Origin: CF-46 sp963760735
Lineage (GTDB): Bacteria; Chloroflexota; Limnocylindria; Limnocylindrales; CSP1-4
Length of the DNA stretch: 64,000 nt
Direction of reading: 5' to 3'
Assembly (NCBI GenBank): GCA_963760735.1
Contig: CAVXEB010000004.1
Location: 1,860,001-1,924,000, forward strand
Positions 10,928-19,979 of the stretch are shown here, piece by piece. Positions within the stretch are counted from its first letter, which is position 1. Each line of letters begins with the position of its first letter. The notes below the pieces were generated by a model. The model was not told the DNA's origin, searched no databases, and was given only the letters and a program-made list of their open reading frames with translations. A program made the translations under genes and the position numbers.

Positions 10928-11508
10928 CAGCCCGCCCGGTCCGTCGCGGAGCCGGCTTCGGCCTCGCGCAGGAACTCGTCGACGAGCCGCCGCTGGCGGT
11001 CGTCGTTCATCGTCTCGCCGACGACCCGACCGGCCGCAAGGAGGGCCAGGTCGGCGACCTCCGCCCGCAGCTCGCCGATCGCCCGCTGCTTCTCCGACTC
11101 GATGTCGGCGCTCGCGCGCTGACGGATCCGCTCGAGCTCCTCGCGCGTCGCGGCGAGATCGCGCTCGCGCGACTCGTCGGCGACCTTCTGGGACCGGGCG
11201 AGGATCTCGTTCGCCTCGCGACGTGCCTCCTGGAGCGCGGCGAGCCGCTCGGCCTCGGCGGACTCGCGGTCCTTCCGGGCCTGCTCGGCGTCGCGCAGCC
11301 CTTCCTCGATCCTGGCCTGGCGGTCGGACAGCATCTTCGTGAGCGGCTTGAACGCGAAGGTCCAGATGATCGCGAGGAACACGACGAAGTTCGTGGCCGC
11401 GATGAGCACCTGGAACAGGTTGATCTGGAACAGCGGCTCGGCCTCGGCGTCCGCAACGAGGCGGGCAGCCTCGCCCGAGACGCCGGACGCGATGGCCAGC
11501 AGGTCCAC
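10927..11508 (-). CDS. atpF: F1F0 ATP synthase b subunit
   Basis: A 193-residue peripheral stalk. One N-terminal membrane segment (about residues 30-52, LIAATNFVVFLAIIWTFAF) is followed by a long charged helix rich in Glu, Arg, Lys and Ala (residues 60-185) that dimerises and reaches F1. The start is GTG at 11508, 23 bases after atpE. A single b gene is present; no b' gene is seen. Confidence 0.93.
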   Translation of the reverse strand: MDLLAIASGVSGEAARLVADAEAEPLFQINLFQVLIAATNFVVFLAIIWTFAFKPLTKMLSDRQARIEEGLRDAEQARKDRESAEAERLAALQEARREANEILARSQKVADESRERDLAATREELERIRQRASADIESEKQRAIGELRAEVADLALLAAGRVVGETMNDDRQRRLVDEFLREAEAGSATDRAG

Positions 11509-11531
11509 GATGGGCCCTCCGATCCCGTCGG

Positions 11532-11756
11532 CTACGCGCTCGGGCCGGTGATGAAGATCGCGAGCAGGCCGACGACGATCGCGAGGACGCCGAGGCCTTC
11601 GGCGAACGCCGCGAGGATGATCGCGATGCCGCGGATCTGGCCGGCGGCGTCGGGATTACGGCCGATCGCCTGGGCCGAGAGGCCGGCGAGGATGCCGATG
11701 CCGATGCCCGGGCCGATGACCCCGAGGGCGGCGAGACCGGCGCCGATGTGCTCCAT
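11532..11756 (-). CDS. atpE: F1F0 ATP synthase c subunit
   Basis: A 74-residue hairpin of two membrane helices forming the rotor ring. The first helix carries the glycine repeat GPGIGIGILAGL, the polar loop has GRNPD, and the second helix has the ion-binding Glu in AFAEGLGVL. The Na+-type signature (Gln in helix 1, Ser/Thr after the Glu) is absent, so the ring is probably proton-driven. The start is ATG at 11756, in frame with a much longer frame that is not the gene; AGGAGGA upstream supports it. Confidence 0.96.
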   Translation of the reverse strand: MEHIGAGLAALGVIGPGIGIGILAGLSAQAIGRNPDAAGQIRGIAIILAAFAEGLGVLAIVVGLLAIFITGPSA

Positions 11757-11836
11757 TCGAGATGTCCTCCTCTTCCCCGGGCAGGACGGCCCGGGTTCGT
11801 TCGATGTGGATCGCCGCGCCGTGGCGCGGCGGTGGT

Positions 11837-12889
11837 TCAGTTGGCGGGCTGGAGCGCCTGTGGCTCCGTTCCCTTCAGCTCCGCGAGCGCCTCTTCCGCG
11901 AGGTGCCCCTCCTCCTCGTGGTGGCTCTCGATGGCCAGCGTGATGAACAGCAGCGTCAGGATGCTGAAGATGAGGGCCTGGATCGCGTTGAGCATCAGCT
12001 CCAGCCCGATGAGGGCGACCGGGATGAAGATGACGGTCAGTGTCGTCATCACCCCGAGGGCGACCTCGCCGCCGTAGATGTTGCCGAACAACCGCATCGA
12101 CAGCGTCACGGGCTTGACGAACTCGAGCATCAGCTCGATGAGGCCGACGAACAGGGCCAGGATCCCGGCGCCGATGCCGTTCTTGAACTCGTACAACGGG
12201 AAGAACTTCCCGAGATAGCCGCCGACGCCGAGCCTCCGGAACCCCTCGATCTCGAAGATCAGGAAGCTCACGAGGGCCATCCCGATCGTGATGTTCACGT
12301 CGCTCGAGGGGGCCCGCAGGAACCCGACCTTGCCGACCGGGGGGATCAGGCCGATCCAGTTGTTGAACAGGACCAGCAGGAACGCCCCGACGAAGATCGG
12401 GATGTACCGGGCAGCCGTCGGACCGGCGATGCCCATCCCGAAGTCGCGGAGCAGCTCGTACACGGTCTCGATGACGTTCTGGCCGCGCCGGGGGATCATC
12501 GTCGAGCCCCGCACCATCAGGATCACCGCGGTCAGCACGACCGCCATCACGATCCACATCGTCAGGATCGTGTTGCTGATGCTCGGGTGGAAGTAGACGC
12601 CGACCGGCGGCGGCGGCGGGGCCGACGGGTCGAAGTCGTAGACCGTTTGCGGGGCCGGAAACTCGAGGCCGTTCTGGATGAAGCAGGCGGGGAACGGGCA
12701 GTCGGTCCCGGCGGTCGTGTCCTTCGGCGTCTGCGGGAACAGGATGAACGCGAAGATGTCGACGAGGATCACGACGCCGATCAGGAGGAACCAACGGCTC
12801 GACAGCCCGCGGCCCGGCGTGCTGCCGGACGGGGTCGTCGGGATCGGGGCTTCGGCGACCGGAGTGGCCGCGCCCTGCTCGCTCGTCAC
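11837..12889 (-). CDS. atpB: F1F0 ATP synthase a subunit
   Basis: A 350-residue membrane stator with the proton half-channels. Conserved C-terminal segments are visible: LELMLEFVKPVTLSMRLFGN with the essential Arg, and ALIGLELMLNAIQALIFSIL. A GTG at 12889 preceded by GGAGGGAG fits better than the upstream codon at 12904. It is longer than the usual 240-290 residues because of a ~45-residue Pro/Thr-rich N-terminus and a Cys-containing loop (TDCPFPACF, about residues 65-75) likely outside the membrane. The C-terminus ends in an acidic His-rich tail. Confidence 0.93.
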   Translation of the reverse strand: MTSEQGAATPVAEAPIPTTPSGSTPGRGLSSRWFLLIGVVILVDIFAFILFPQTPKDTTAGTDCPFPACFIQNGLEFPAPQTVYDFDPSAPPPPPVGVYFHPSISNTILTMWIVMAVVLTAVILMVRGSTMIPRRGQNVIETVYELLRDFGMGIAGPTAARYIPIFVGAFLLVLFNNWIGLIPPVGKVGFLRAPSSDVNITIGMALVSFLIFEIEGFRRLGVGGYLGKFFPLYEFKNGIGAGILALFVGLIELMLEFVKPVTLSMRLFGNIYGGEVALGVMTTLTVIFIPVALIGLELMLNAIQALIFSILTLLFITLAIESHHEEEGHLAEEALAELKGTEPQALQPAN

Positions 12890-12958
12890 GCTCCCTCCAC
12901 ACACAGGAGCGCGGCCGGTGCCGCGCTCGAAGTTCGGTCTTGTGGCTCGCCGGCCGCT

Positions 12959-13183
12959 TCAGTCGATGGACTCGAGGAACCTGCTGACCAGCCGATAGAT
13001 CAACATCGTCCCGGACCCGGCTCCCAGCAGGAACCCCACGATCACGAAGATCGGGACGGGCAGTCCGAGCTGCTCGTCGACCCAGTGGCCGAGGAGCACC
13101 CCCACGAGGGTGGTGACCAGGAGCGAGATGCCGATCTCGGAGAAGAGAGCCGCATAGGCCCAGCTCCGACCGGGCTCGATCAT
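12959..13183 (-). CDS. atpI: AtpZ/AtpI-type small membrane protein
   Basis: A 74-residue protein with two hydrophobic helices (residues ~12-33 and ~42-63) and the connecting GHWVDEQLG turn typical of the AtpZ/AtpI group. Members help c-ring assembly or Mg2+/Ca2+ handling by the synthase. It is the first gene of the atp operon, directly behind the 13208 promoter. ATG at 13183 has GAGG about 10 bases upstream. Family assignment is from pattern; the exact role is not established here. Confidence 0.8.
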   Translation of the reverse strand: MIEPGRSWAYAALFSEIGISLLVTTLVGVLLGHWVDEQLGLPVPIFVIVGFLLGAGSGTMLIYRLVSRFLESID

Positions 13184-13207
13184 GGGTGACCTACCTCAGG
13201 CGCGCGG

Positions 13208-13213
13208 AGTATA
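13208..13213 (-). promoter_or_regulatory. Extended -10 promoter of the atp operon
   Basis: On the minus strand the motif TGCTATACT (an extended -10 with a TATACT core) lies 24 bases upstream of the atpI start. No good -35 is seen, which fits extended -10 promoters. It is the only strong promoter-like match before the ATP synthase genes. Confidence 0.65.
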
Positions 13214-13254
13214 GCAGAGGGCGCGGCCGCCCCCACCCAGGGCCAGGGCCCGGA

Positions 13255-15510
13255 TCAGGTCCGGATCGTGTGGCTCAGGACGTACGCCGAGGCGTTGCCG
13301 GCCTTGTCCGTCGCGCGGACGCGGAACTGGATCGTGCGCTGGATGTGGACCGTCACGGCACGCGACCGTGCCGAAGACGAGGGCAGGCTGATCGACGTCC
13401 AGGCGCCGCTGTTCGTCTTGATCTGGAGGACCTCCGACCTCACCCCGGACTGCGTCTCGGTGATCGCCCAGCGAACCGTGAGCACCGACGTGGTCCGGCC
13501 CTTGACGTGCGAGATCGACACCGTCGGGACGGAGACCTTCGGCTTGGTCACGTCCTTGACCACGTTGATCTGGACGCTGGCCGTGTCGGTCAGGCCGTGC
13601 CCGTCGGAAATGGTGTAGGTGAACACGTCGATCCCGGCGGTCGTGCCGGTCGGGAGATAGGTCAGGCCCGACCCGCCGCCGGTGATCGCGACCATGCCGT
13701 GCCCGCCCTTCGTCACCGACACGATCGACAGCGACTCGGGGGCATCCGGGAGCCAGGTGTCGTTCGACAGGACCGGGACCGCCTGGGCGCCGCCGCCCAG
13801 CACCAGGTTGATCGGGGTGGGGACGCCGTCGTTGACCGCGTTGGGCGGGTCGTTGGCCGGGGTGATCGTGACGGCGATCGAGCCCGTGGCGGTCCCGCCG
13901 TGGCCGTCGGAGACGGTGTAGGTGACCGTGTCGCTCCCGAACGCGTTGGCATTCGGCTTGTAGCGGACGCTTGTGCCGGTGATCGTCACGACGCCTCGCG
14001 CCGCGCCGCCCGCGGCGGCGACGGACAGCGTGTCGCCGTCGACATCGGTGTCGTTCTCGAGGACCGCGACCGACGACGCGACGGCTTGGTCCTCGGCAAC
14101 GGTGACCGCGTCGGCGCCGGGCGACGGGGCGTCGTTCACGGCGGTGATCGTCACATGGACCGTCGCGGAAGCCGGCGTCCCGTCGGCGTCCGCGATCGTG
14201 AACGAGAACGTATCGGTCCCGGTCGCGTTGGCATCGGGCGTGTAGGTGATGAAGCCGGGCGTGAATGTCGCGGTGCCCTTGGACGGGGTTCCGACGGCGA
14301 TGACCGTCAGCGGGTCGCCGTCAGGATCCGATCCGCTCATGAGCACGTTCAGCAGGGTCGGGCCGGCGTCCTCCGAGATTGTCTGGGAATAGTCGACGGC
14401 GGTGGGCGGATCACCCGCCGCGTCCACAACGATCTGGACGCTCACCGGGGCGCTCGTGTCGAACGAGTGGGCGCCGGGAGTGCCGTAGTCCTCGAGCCCG
14501 CCGTCGTCCTTCGCGACGAACGTCACGGTCGCCGAACCCGTCGTATTCGGGGCCGGCGTGAAGGAGAGGGTCCCGTCGGGGGCGAGCGCGGGCTCCACGT
14601 CGAACAGAAACATGTTCGTGTCGCTCGTGAGCTGGAAGTGGACCGCCTGCGTCGACTCGTTGGCCGGACCGGGGGTGATCCCGGTCGCCCACGGCGCGCT
14701 GTACGGCGTGTCCTCCGTCCCGTGGACGGTCGCAGGTCCGGCCGTGACGGTCGGCGCGTCGTTCAGCGGCGCGACCCAGATCCGGAGCGTCGCGGGGTCC
14801 GAGCGTGCGCCGTCGTCGTCGATGACCTCGTAGGTCAGGCTGTCGGACAGCCACGTGCCGCCCGGCTGGTCGCCGGCGGGCGAGTTGAAGTCGAGCACCG
14901 GCGTGTAGCCGACGATGCCCGGCTGGTTGGGTAGCCACTCGAGCGAGCCATGAGTCGGCGGCGCGACGACGTCCCACGCCACGATCGAGCCATCGGCATC
15001 CGTGTCATTCGCGGTCAGGCTGCAATCGGCCGCCAGCGTGACCTGCCCGGCGTCCTCGAGGATCGGGAAGGACCCACCGAACACGTCCGGCGGGTCGCAG
15101 CCGGGGACGGCCGGGTCGTCGACCGCGACCGGTGGCGCATTGACCTTGACCGTGACGGTCGCCGTCGCGTCGCCGTCGGGGTCGTTCGTGACGGTGTAGT
15201 CGAAGGTGTCGGTGCCGCTATAGCCCGCGTCCGGCTTGTAGGTGACCGAGAGGCCGTCGGACACCATCGCGACCGTGCCGTGGGTCGCGCCGGTCGCCGC
15301 CGTGATCAGGTCGCCCTCGGTGATCGTGTCGTTGTCGAGCACGTCGATCGACGTGGGCCCCGCGTTCCGCTGGACGACGACCGTGTCGTCCGCCGCAGTC
15401 GGAACAGCTGCCAGGACGGCCGCCGGCCAGGCCCCGAAACCGATGGCGACCGTCATCGTGGCGATGGCAGCGGCGGCCAGCCGCTGTCGCGTCGGGCGGG
15501 CTTGGCTCAC
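13255..15510 (-). CDS. Secreted protein with tandem cadherin/Ig-like repeats
   Basis: A 751-residue extracellular protein. The N-terminus has a signal peptide: a basic RPTRQR, a hydrophobic core to about residue 35, then AVLAAVPTA. Five or six ~90-residue modules follow, each with a Ca-binding type signature such as ENDTDVDGDTLSV and ending in YTVSDGHGGT, as in the VCBS/cadherin-like and Ig-like 9 families. The last ~95 residues look like a fibronectin-type or Ig fold and end without an anchor. The GTG start overlaps the PKD gene stop (GTGA), so the two surface proteins are made together. An adhesive or matrix role is likely; the ligand is unknown. Confidence 0.8.
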   Translation of the reverse strand: MSQARPTRQRLAAAAIATMTVAIGFGAWPAAVLAAVPTAADDTVVVQRNAGPTSIDVLDNDTITEGDLITAATGATHGTVAMVSDGLSVTYKPDAGYSGTDTFDYTVTNDPDGDATATVTVKVNAPPVAVDDPAVPGCDPPDVFGGSFPILEDAGQVTLAADCSLTANDTDADGSIVAWDVVAPPTHGSLEWLPNQPGIVGYTPVLDFNSPAGDQPGGTWLSDSLTYEVIDDDGARSDPATLRIWVAPLNDAPTVTAGPATVHGTEDTPYSAPWATGITPGPANESTQAVHFQLTSDTNMFLFDVEPALAPDGTLSFTPAPNTTGSATVTFVAKDDGGLEDYGTPGAHSFDTSAPVSVQIVVDAAGDPPTAVDYSQTISEDAGPTLLNVLMSGSDPDGDPLTVIAVGTPSKGTATFTPGFITYTPDANATGTDTFSFTIADADGTPASATVHVTITAVNDAPSPGADAVTVAEDQAVASSVAVLENDTDVDGDTLSVAAAGGAARGVVTITGTSVRYKPNANAFGSDTVTYTVSDGHGGTATGSIAVTITPANDPPNAVNDGVPTPINLVLGGGAQAVPVLSNDTWLPDAPESLSIVSVTKGGHGMVAITGGGSGLTYLPTGTTAGIDVFTYTISDGHGLTDTASVQINVVKDVTKPKVSVPTVSISHVKGRTTSVLTVRWAITETQSGVRSEVLQIKTNSGAWTSISLPSSSARSRAVTVHIQRTIQFRVRATDKAGNASAYVLSHTIRT

Positions 15511-16544
15511 GGGACGGTGACGGTCGTCGAGTCGGTGCTGGTCCTGCCGTGCCCGTCGGCCACGGTCAGGGTCACGGTGTAGGTCCCGGAGTCGAGGTAG
15601 GCGTGGAGGGCGATCGGGCTCGGGCCGCTCTCCGTTCCCGACTCGTCCCCGAAGTCGAACGTGTAGGTCAACGCCCGGGCGGAGTTGGACCCATTGCAGG
15701 TCGCGACGAACGCCTCGCTCGTGCACGTGACCGACGCGATCGGCGGCGGCGACGTGGGCACCGGCGTTGGCTTCGGGGTGGGCCTGGGCGTCGGCCTGGG
15801 TGTGGGTGCCGGCGTCGGCGTCGGGGTCGCGGTCGGCGTCGGCGTGCGGGCCGGCTCGGTCGTGGGACGCGGGGACCGGGCCGGCTGCGAGATCGCAGGC
15901 GATCCGACGGACGACGGCTCCTCGGACGGGGTCGGAACAGGCGACACGCTCGGCTCCGTCGAGACGCCCGGCAGCAACGCGAGCTGCGAGGGGCCGGGCC
16001 CGATGCCACTCGATGCCGGCGTTCCGACGACGACCCTGCCGCCCGGGTCGCTGCGCGGCACGAACACGAAGATGCCGGCGACCACGACCAACATCGCGAG
16101 GGTCGCGATGCCCAGGAGGGCCGCGATCCGGTTCGGCCAGGCCCCACCGATCGGCGCCTCCTCCGCACCCGGTGCCGGGATCGCGATCGACGCTGCTGCG
16201 GCGGCTCGTCGGGCGACGTCGGCCACGGGATCGACGACCGGCCTGGTGAGCGAGGTGACGGAGCGGGTCGACTTGACGGTCCGCGGCTGTGGCTCGCCGT
16301 CCCCCATCGGAGCGCCGGATGCGACGTCGCTCGAGGCAGCAAGCGATGCTCCGACCAGCGTCTCGGTGTCACCGTTCGGGCGCGCCCACAGCGGCCGACG
16401 GGTGATCCGGCGGAGGGCCCAGAGCCCGATCGAGTCGTCCACGATCCGGGGCAGCGCGACCTGGCCCGTGTCCGAGCGCAGCACGAAACGGCCGGCGACA
16501 AGCAGCAGGCCGATGACGGCCAGCCCCCCGACGATCAATTCCAC
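15507..16544 (-). CDS. Membrane-anchored PKD-domain protein with Pro/Thr stalk
   Basis: About 345 residues. Two hydrophobic helices (near residues 3-22, VELIVGGLAVIGLLLVAG, and about 165-190, IAALLGIATLAMLVVVAGIF) flank a cytoplasmic-looking linker. A Ser/Pro/Thr-rich stretch follows, including alternating TPTPTPAPTPRPTPRPTPKP, then a C-terminal PKD-type domain with TFDFGDESG and YTVTLTVADGHG. The stalk probably displays the PKD domain outside. The start is uncertain; I use GTG 16544 at the first hydrophobic helix. The gene is coupled to the Ig-like repeat protein downstream, and a -10-like TACGAT lies at 16603-16608. Confidence 0.7.
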   Translation of the reverse strand: MELIVGGLAVIGLLLVAGRFVLRSDTGQVALPRIVDDSIGLWALRRITRRPLWARPNGDTETLVGASLAASSDVASGAPMGDGEPQPRTVKSTRSVTSLTRPVVDPVADVARRAAAAASIAIPAPGAEEAPIGGAWPNRIAALLGIATLAMLVVVAGIFVFVPRSDPGGRVVVGTPASSGIGPGPSQLALLPGVSTEPSVSPVPTPSEEPSSVGSPAISQPARSPRPTTEPARTPTPTATPTPTPAPTPRPTPRPTPKPTPVPTSPPPIASVTCTSEAFVATCNGSNSARALTYTFDFGDESGTESGPSPIALHAYLDSGTYTVTLTVADGHGRTSTDSTTVTVP

Positions 16545-16746
16545 AGAGGAGATCTGGACCCCCGAGCACCCGCCGACCAACGGACCGGTTCGGCGTCGAT
16601 CGATCGTAGCATCGGGCCCCGGCCGGGCGAACTCGGCCAGATTACGTAGAACCGCACCGGACCGCATCGGGGTCGTACCCGGGACGCGCCATTGAGTGCC
16701 GATCTGCTGGAACGGGCCCCCGAGGAAGACGAGTGACGTGGCCGGC

Positions 16747-17838
16747 TCAGCCCTCGAAATCGGGCTCGTCGGGGTCAAAGCCGCCATGAGCCAGGATGTA
16801 CAGGACGAAGCCGCTCGCGAAGAAGACGGCGATGAACGCATAGAGCTGGGTGGCGCCGGACAGGAGCAGCCCGAGCAGCCCCAGGACGACGCAGATCCCG
16901 TAGATCAGCAGGACCGTCTGACGGTGCGACAGGCCGATGTCCAGCAGGCGGTGGTGGAGGTGGCCGCGATCGGGCGAGAACGGCGACCGACCCTCGGCCA
17001 GGCGCCGGACGATGATCCAGAACGCGTCGATGATCGGCACGGCGAGGATCAGCATGGCGACCGCGACCTTGGCGGTGCCGAGGATCGACAGGACGGCCAG
17101 CGTGTAGCCCAGGAACATCACGCCGCTCGTCCCGGTGAAGATCGTCGCCGGGTGGAAGTTCCAGCGCAGGAACCCGAGCAGGGCCCCGCCGAGGATGAAG
17201 CAGAGCACGGCGATGAACGGCTGGCCCACCTGGGTCGTCAGGCTGATCAGGCCGAGCGTGATGGCGGCGATCAGCCCGATCCCCGACGACAGCCCGTCGA
17301 GGCCGTCGATGAAGTTGATGCTGTTGATCATCCCGACGATCCACAGGACCGTGAAGGCGATCGCGACGACGCCGCCGAACTGGATCACCCGCGGCCCGAA
17401 CGGGTTCGCGATGAAGTCGACCGTGATCCCGCAGACGATCGCGATCACCGCCAGGCCGATCTGGCCCAGGAACTGCCATCGCGCGCGGAGATCGAAGTAG
17501 TCGTCGACCACGCCGAATGCCGCTGCGGCGACCCCGCCCACGAGGAGCCCGAACAGCTCGACGTTCCCGACGGACGACGGAACCGGGACGGCCGAGGAGA
17601 CCGCGTTCAGGATGAGGACGGCGACGGTGACGATGACGAACGCCGCCGCGACGGCGACGCCGCCGCCGCGTGGCACGGGCGACGTGTTCACCCGGCGCTG
17701 GCCCGGCCGGTCGACCGCGTCCATCCGGATCGCGATCCGCCGGATCGGCGGGATGAGGAGGAACGAGATCGCCGCCGCCGCGAGGAAGGCGACGAGCAGG
17801 AACGGGACGACGCCGGCGGCGATCGGGATGAAGGTCAC
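16747..17838 (-). CDS. WecA/TagO-type undecaprenyl-phosphate glycosyl-1-phosphate transferase
   Basis: A 363-residue polytopic enzyme of the MraY/WecA family, which attaches a sugar-1-phosphate to undecaprenyl phosphate and so starts O-antigen, teichoic-acid-like or other glycopolymer synthesis. Visible motifs: PRGGGVAV near the first loop, FGVVDDYFDL (DD motif), NSINFIDGLDGLSSG, and the HLHHRLLDIGL loop typical of WecA/TagO rather than MraY. The GTG start overlaps the glyA stop (GTGA), and a long frame upstream of it is spurious. In actinobacteria the homologue (Rfe) also sits just before atpI. The donor sugar is not predictable. Confidence 0.88.
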   Translation of the reverse strand: MTFIPIAAGVVPFLLVAFLAAAAISFLLIPPIRRIAIRMDAVDRPGQRRVNTSPVPRGGGVAVAAAFVIVTVAVLILNAVSSAVPVPSSVGNVELFGLLVGGVAAAAFGVVDDYFDLRARWQFLGQIGLAVIAIVCGITVDFIANPFGPRVIQFGGVVAIAFTVLWIVGMINSINFIDGLDGLSSGIGLIAAITLGLISLTTQVGQPFIAVLCFILGGALLGFLRWNFHPATIFTGTSGVMFLGYTLAVLSILGTAKVAVAMLILAVPIIDAFWIIVRRLAEGRSPFSPDRGHLHHRLLDIGLSHRQTVLLIYGICVVLGLLGLLLSGATQLYAFIAVFFASGFVLYILAHGGFDPDEPDFEG

Positions 17839-19184
17839 GTGGGCCGGTGCAGCCCCGGAACCGGGAACGCCGCGGCGATCGCGGCGACGCGCGGAGCGAG
17901 CTCCGCCCGGCCCGCCGGATCGTCGTGGCGATCGATCGCGTCGGCGATGATCGCGGCGATCTCCCGCATCTCGTCGGCGCCCATCCCGCGCGAGGTGACC
18001 GCGGGCGTGCCGACGCGGATCCCCGACGACGTGTTCGGCGGCTGCCGGTCGAACGGAATCTGGTTCTTGTTGACGGTGACCCCGATCTCGTCGAGGAGGT
18101 GTTCCGCGTCCTTGCCGGTCACGCCCTGCGACATCACGTCGACGAGCATCAGGTGGTTGTCGGTCCCGCCCGAGACCACCCGCAGCCCGCGGTCGGCGAG
18201 GACGCCGGCGATCGTCCCGGCGTTGTCGATCGTGCGCTGCTGGTCCCGCCGGAACTCGTCGCCGAGGGCCAGCTGGAAGGCGACGGCCTTGCCGGCGATG
18301 ACGTGCATCAGCGGTCCGCCCTGGACGCCCGGGAAGACCGTCCGATCGATCGTGGCCGCGAGCGCCGCGGTCCCCGACGGCCCAGCCTTGACGTTCGGGA
18401 AGGCCGCCGCGTCGACCGACGGCGGGAGCTCGAGCCGGCTGAAGATCATCCCGCCGCGAGGGCCGCGGAGCGTCTTGTGGGTCGTGGTCGTGACGATATC
18501 GGCGTGGGGGAACGGCGAGGGGTGGACGCCCGCGGCGACGAGCCCGGCGATATGGGCCATGTCGACGAACAGGAGCGCGCCCACGCCGTGCGCGATCGCC
18601 GCCATCCGCTCGAAGTCGAAGATCCGCGGGTAGGCGGACGCCCCGGCCACGATGACCTTCGGCCGGACCTCCGCCGCCTGGGCTTCGAGGGCGTCGTAGT
18701 CGATCCGCTCGGTGTCCTCCCGGACGCCGTAGGCGTGGACCTCGTACAGGCGACCGGAGAAGTTCAGCTTCATCCCGTGGGTCAGGTGGCCGCCCTGGTC
18801 GAGCTTCATCCCGAGGATCCGGTCGCCGGGATCGATGACGCTGAAGTAGGCCGCCATGTTGGCCTGGGCGCCCGAGTGGGGCTGCACGTTCACGTGCTCG
18901 GCACCGGGAAAGAGGCGGAGCGCCCGTTCGCGCGCGAGCTCCTCGGCGACGTCGACGAACTCGCAGCCGCCGTAGTAGCGCTTGCCGGGCAGGCCCTCGG
19001 CGTATTTGTTCGTCAGCCAGCTGCCCTGTGCCTCCATGACCGCGGCCGACGTGTAGTTCTCGGACGCGATCAGCTCGATCTTGTCGTGCTGGCGGCGGCG
19101 CTCGCCCTCCATCGCCGCCCACAGCTCGGGATCGAGCTCCGCGATCGAGGCATCAGCGGTTCGCGCCTGGTCCGTGATCCCCAT
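17835..19184 (-). CDS. glyA: Serine hydroxymethyltransferase
   Basis: A PLP enzyme interconverting serine and glycine and charging tetrahydrofolate with a one-carbon unit. The PLP lysine is in TTTTHKTLRGPRGG. The N-terminal IELIASENYTS, the PLP-stacking stretch around VNVQPHSGAQAN and FVDMAHIAGL are all present. Of two ATGs, that at 19184 has GGAGGA 8 bases upstream and gives 449 residues; the 19199 ATG is less well placed. Relative to ~415-residue bacterial enzymes the extra length lies mainly at the ends and in a loop after the PLP lysine. Confidence 0.95.
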   Translation of the reverse strand: MGITDQARTADASIAELDPELWAAMEGERRRQHDKIELIASENYTSAAVMEAQGSWLTNKYAEGLPGKRYYGGCEFVDVAEELARERALRLFPGAEHVNVQPHSGAQANMAAYFSVIDPGDRILGMKLDQGGHLTHGMKLNFSGRLYEVHAYGVREDTERIDYDALEAQAAEVRPKVIVAGASAYPRIFDFERMAAIAHGVGALLFVDMAHIAGLVAAGVHPSPFPHADIVTTTTHKTLRGPRGGMIFSRLELPPSVDAAAFPNVKAGPSGTAALAATIDRTVFPGVQGGPLMHVIAGKAVAFQLALGDEFRRDQQRTIDNAGTIAGVLADRGLRVVSGGTDNHLMLVDVMSQGVTGKDAEHLLDEIGVTVNKNQIPFDRQPPNTSSGIRVGTPAVTSRGMGADEMREIAAIIADAIDRHDDPAGRAELAPRVAAIAAAFPVPGLHRPT

Positions 19185-19331
19185 CGCGCGATCCTCCATG
19201 TGGCCCGCGTCGGGCTCGGCCGCCGGAACGACGATCCGGGGCGCGCCCGATCGGCGCAGCGGCCCGCGGTGTCCGGGCTATCTTCCCACGCCGGGCCACG
19301 CGACCGCGACGCAGCGACGGGCCGGTCGGCG

Positions 19332-19979
19332 TCAGCCCGGCGTCGGTCGCTCGACCGCCAGGCCGAGCACCACCTCGACGGCCTCGACGGGGATCGCCCC
19401 GACGCGCAGGATCCGCGGCGGCTCCACCGTGCAGTCGACCACGGTCGACGCCGGGCCGCCGTGCGCGGGGCCGCCGTCGAGGACGACCGCGACCGCGTGT
19501 CCGAGCTGGTCGACGATCCCCGCCGCGTCGCTGGCCTCGGGCCGTCCCGAACGATTTGCCGAGGTGGTCGGCAGCGGGCCGACCGCGGCCGCCAGCGCGC
19601 GTGGCGCCTCGTGGTCCGGGACGCGCAGCCCGATCGTGCTCACCCCACCCGTCAGCACGGCCGGCAGGGCGACGTCCGGCCGCTGCGGGACGATGACCGT
19701 CAGACCGCCCGGCCAGAACGCACCAGCAAGCGCGGCCGCCGCCGACGGCCACTCCCCGATCGTCGGCGCCTGGGCCGCGTCGGCGAGGAGCAGCATGATC
19801 GCCCGGTCCGGCGGCCGGTCCTTGGCCGCGAACAGTGCCGCGATCCCGCCCGGCGTCTCGAGCGAGACCGCGATCCCGTAGACCGTGTCCGTCGGCAGCG
19901 CGACGATCCCACCGGCGCGGAGTGCCTCCGCCGCGATCGCGCGGCCCTCGGCGTCGTCCGGGACGACCCGGGCCGTCAC
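19332..19979 (-). CDS. tsaC: Threonylcarbamoyl-AMP synthase (Sua5/YrdC family)
   Basis: A 215-residue YrdC-fold protein that makes threonylcarbamoyl-AMP from threonine, bicarbonate and ATP for the universal t6A37 tRNA modification. The motif LPTDTVYGIA lies near residues 28-37, FWPGGLTVIVP near 88, and TSANRSG near 138. It lacks the extra C-terminal Sua5 domain, so the short TsaC type applies. Its start overlaps the HAD gene stop by 4 bases. Position after prmC and before the WecA-like gene and atp operon matches the actinobacterial order. Confidence 0.9.
   Translation of the reverse strand: MTARVVPDDAEGRAIAAEALRAGGIVALPTDTVYGIAVSLETPGGIAALFAAKDRPPDRAIMLLLADAAQAPTIGEWPSAAAALAGAFWPGGLTVIVPQRPDVALPAVLTGGVSTIGLRVPDHEAPRALAAAVGPLPTTSANRSGRPEASDAAGIVDQLGHAVAVVLDGGPAHGGPASTVVDCTVEPPRILRVGAIPVEAVEVVLGLAVERPTPG

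Noticed and set aside
11532..11756. Sodium-driven ATP synthase
   Set aside because: The c subunit lacks the Gln and the Ser/Thr after the ion-binding Glu that mark Na+ rings.
11532..12902. 456-residue frame containing the c subunit
   Set aside because: Only the last 74 residues are the c subunit; the rest is out-of-frame reading of atpB.
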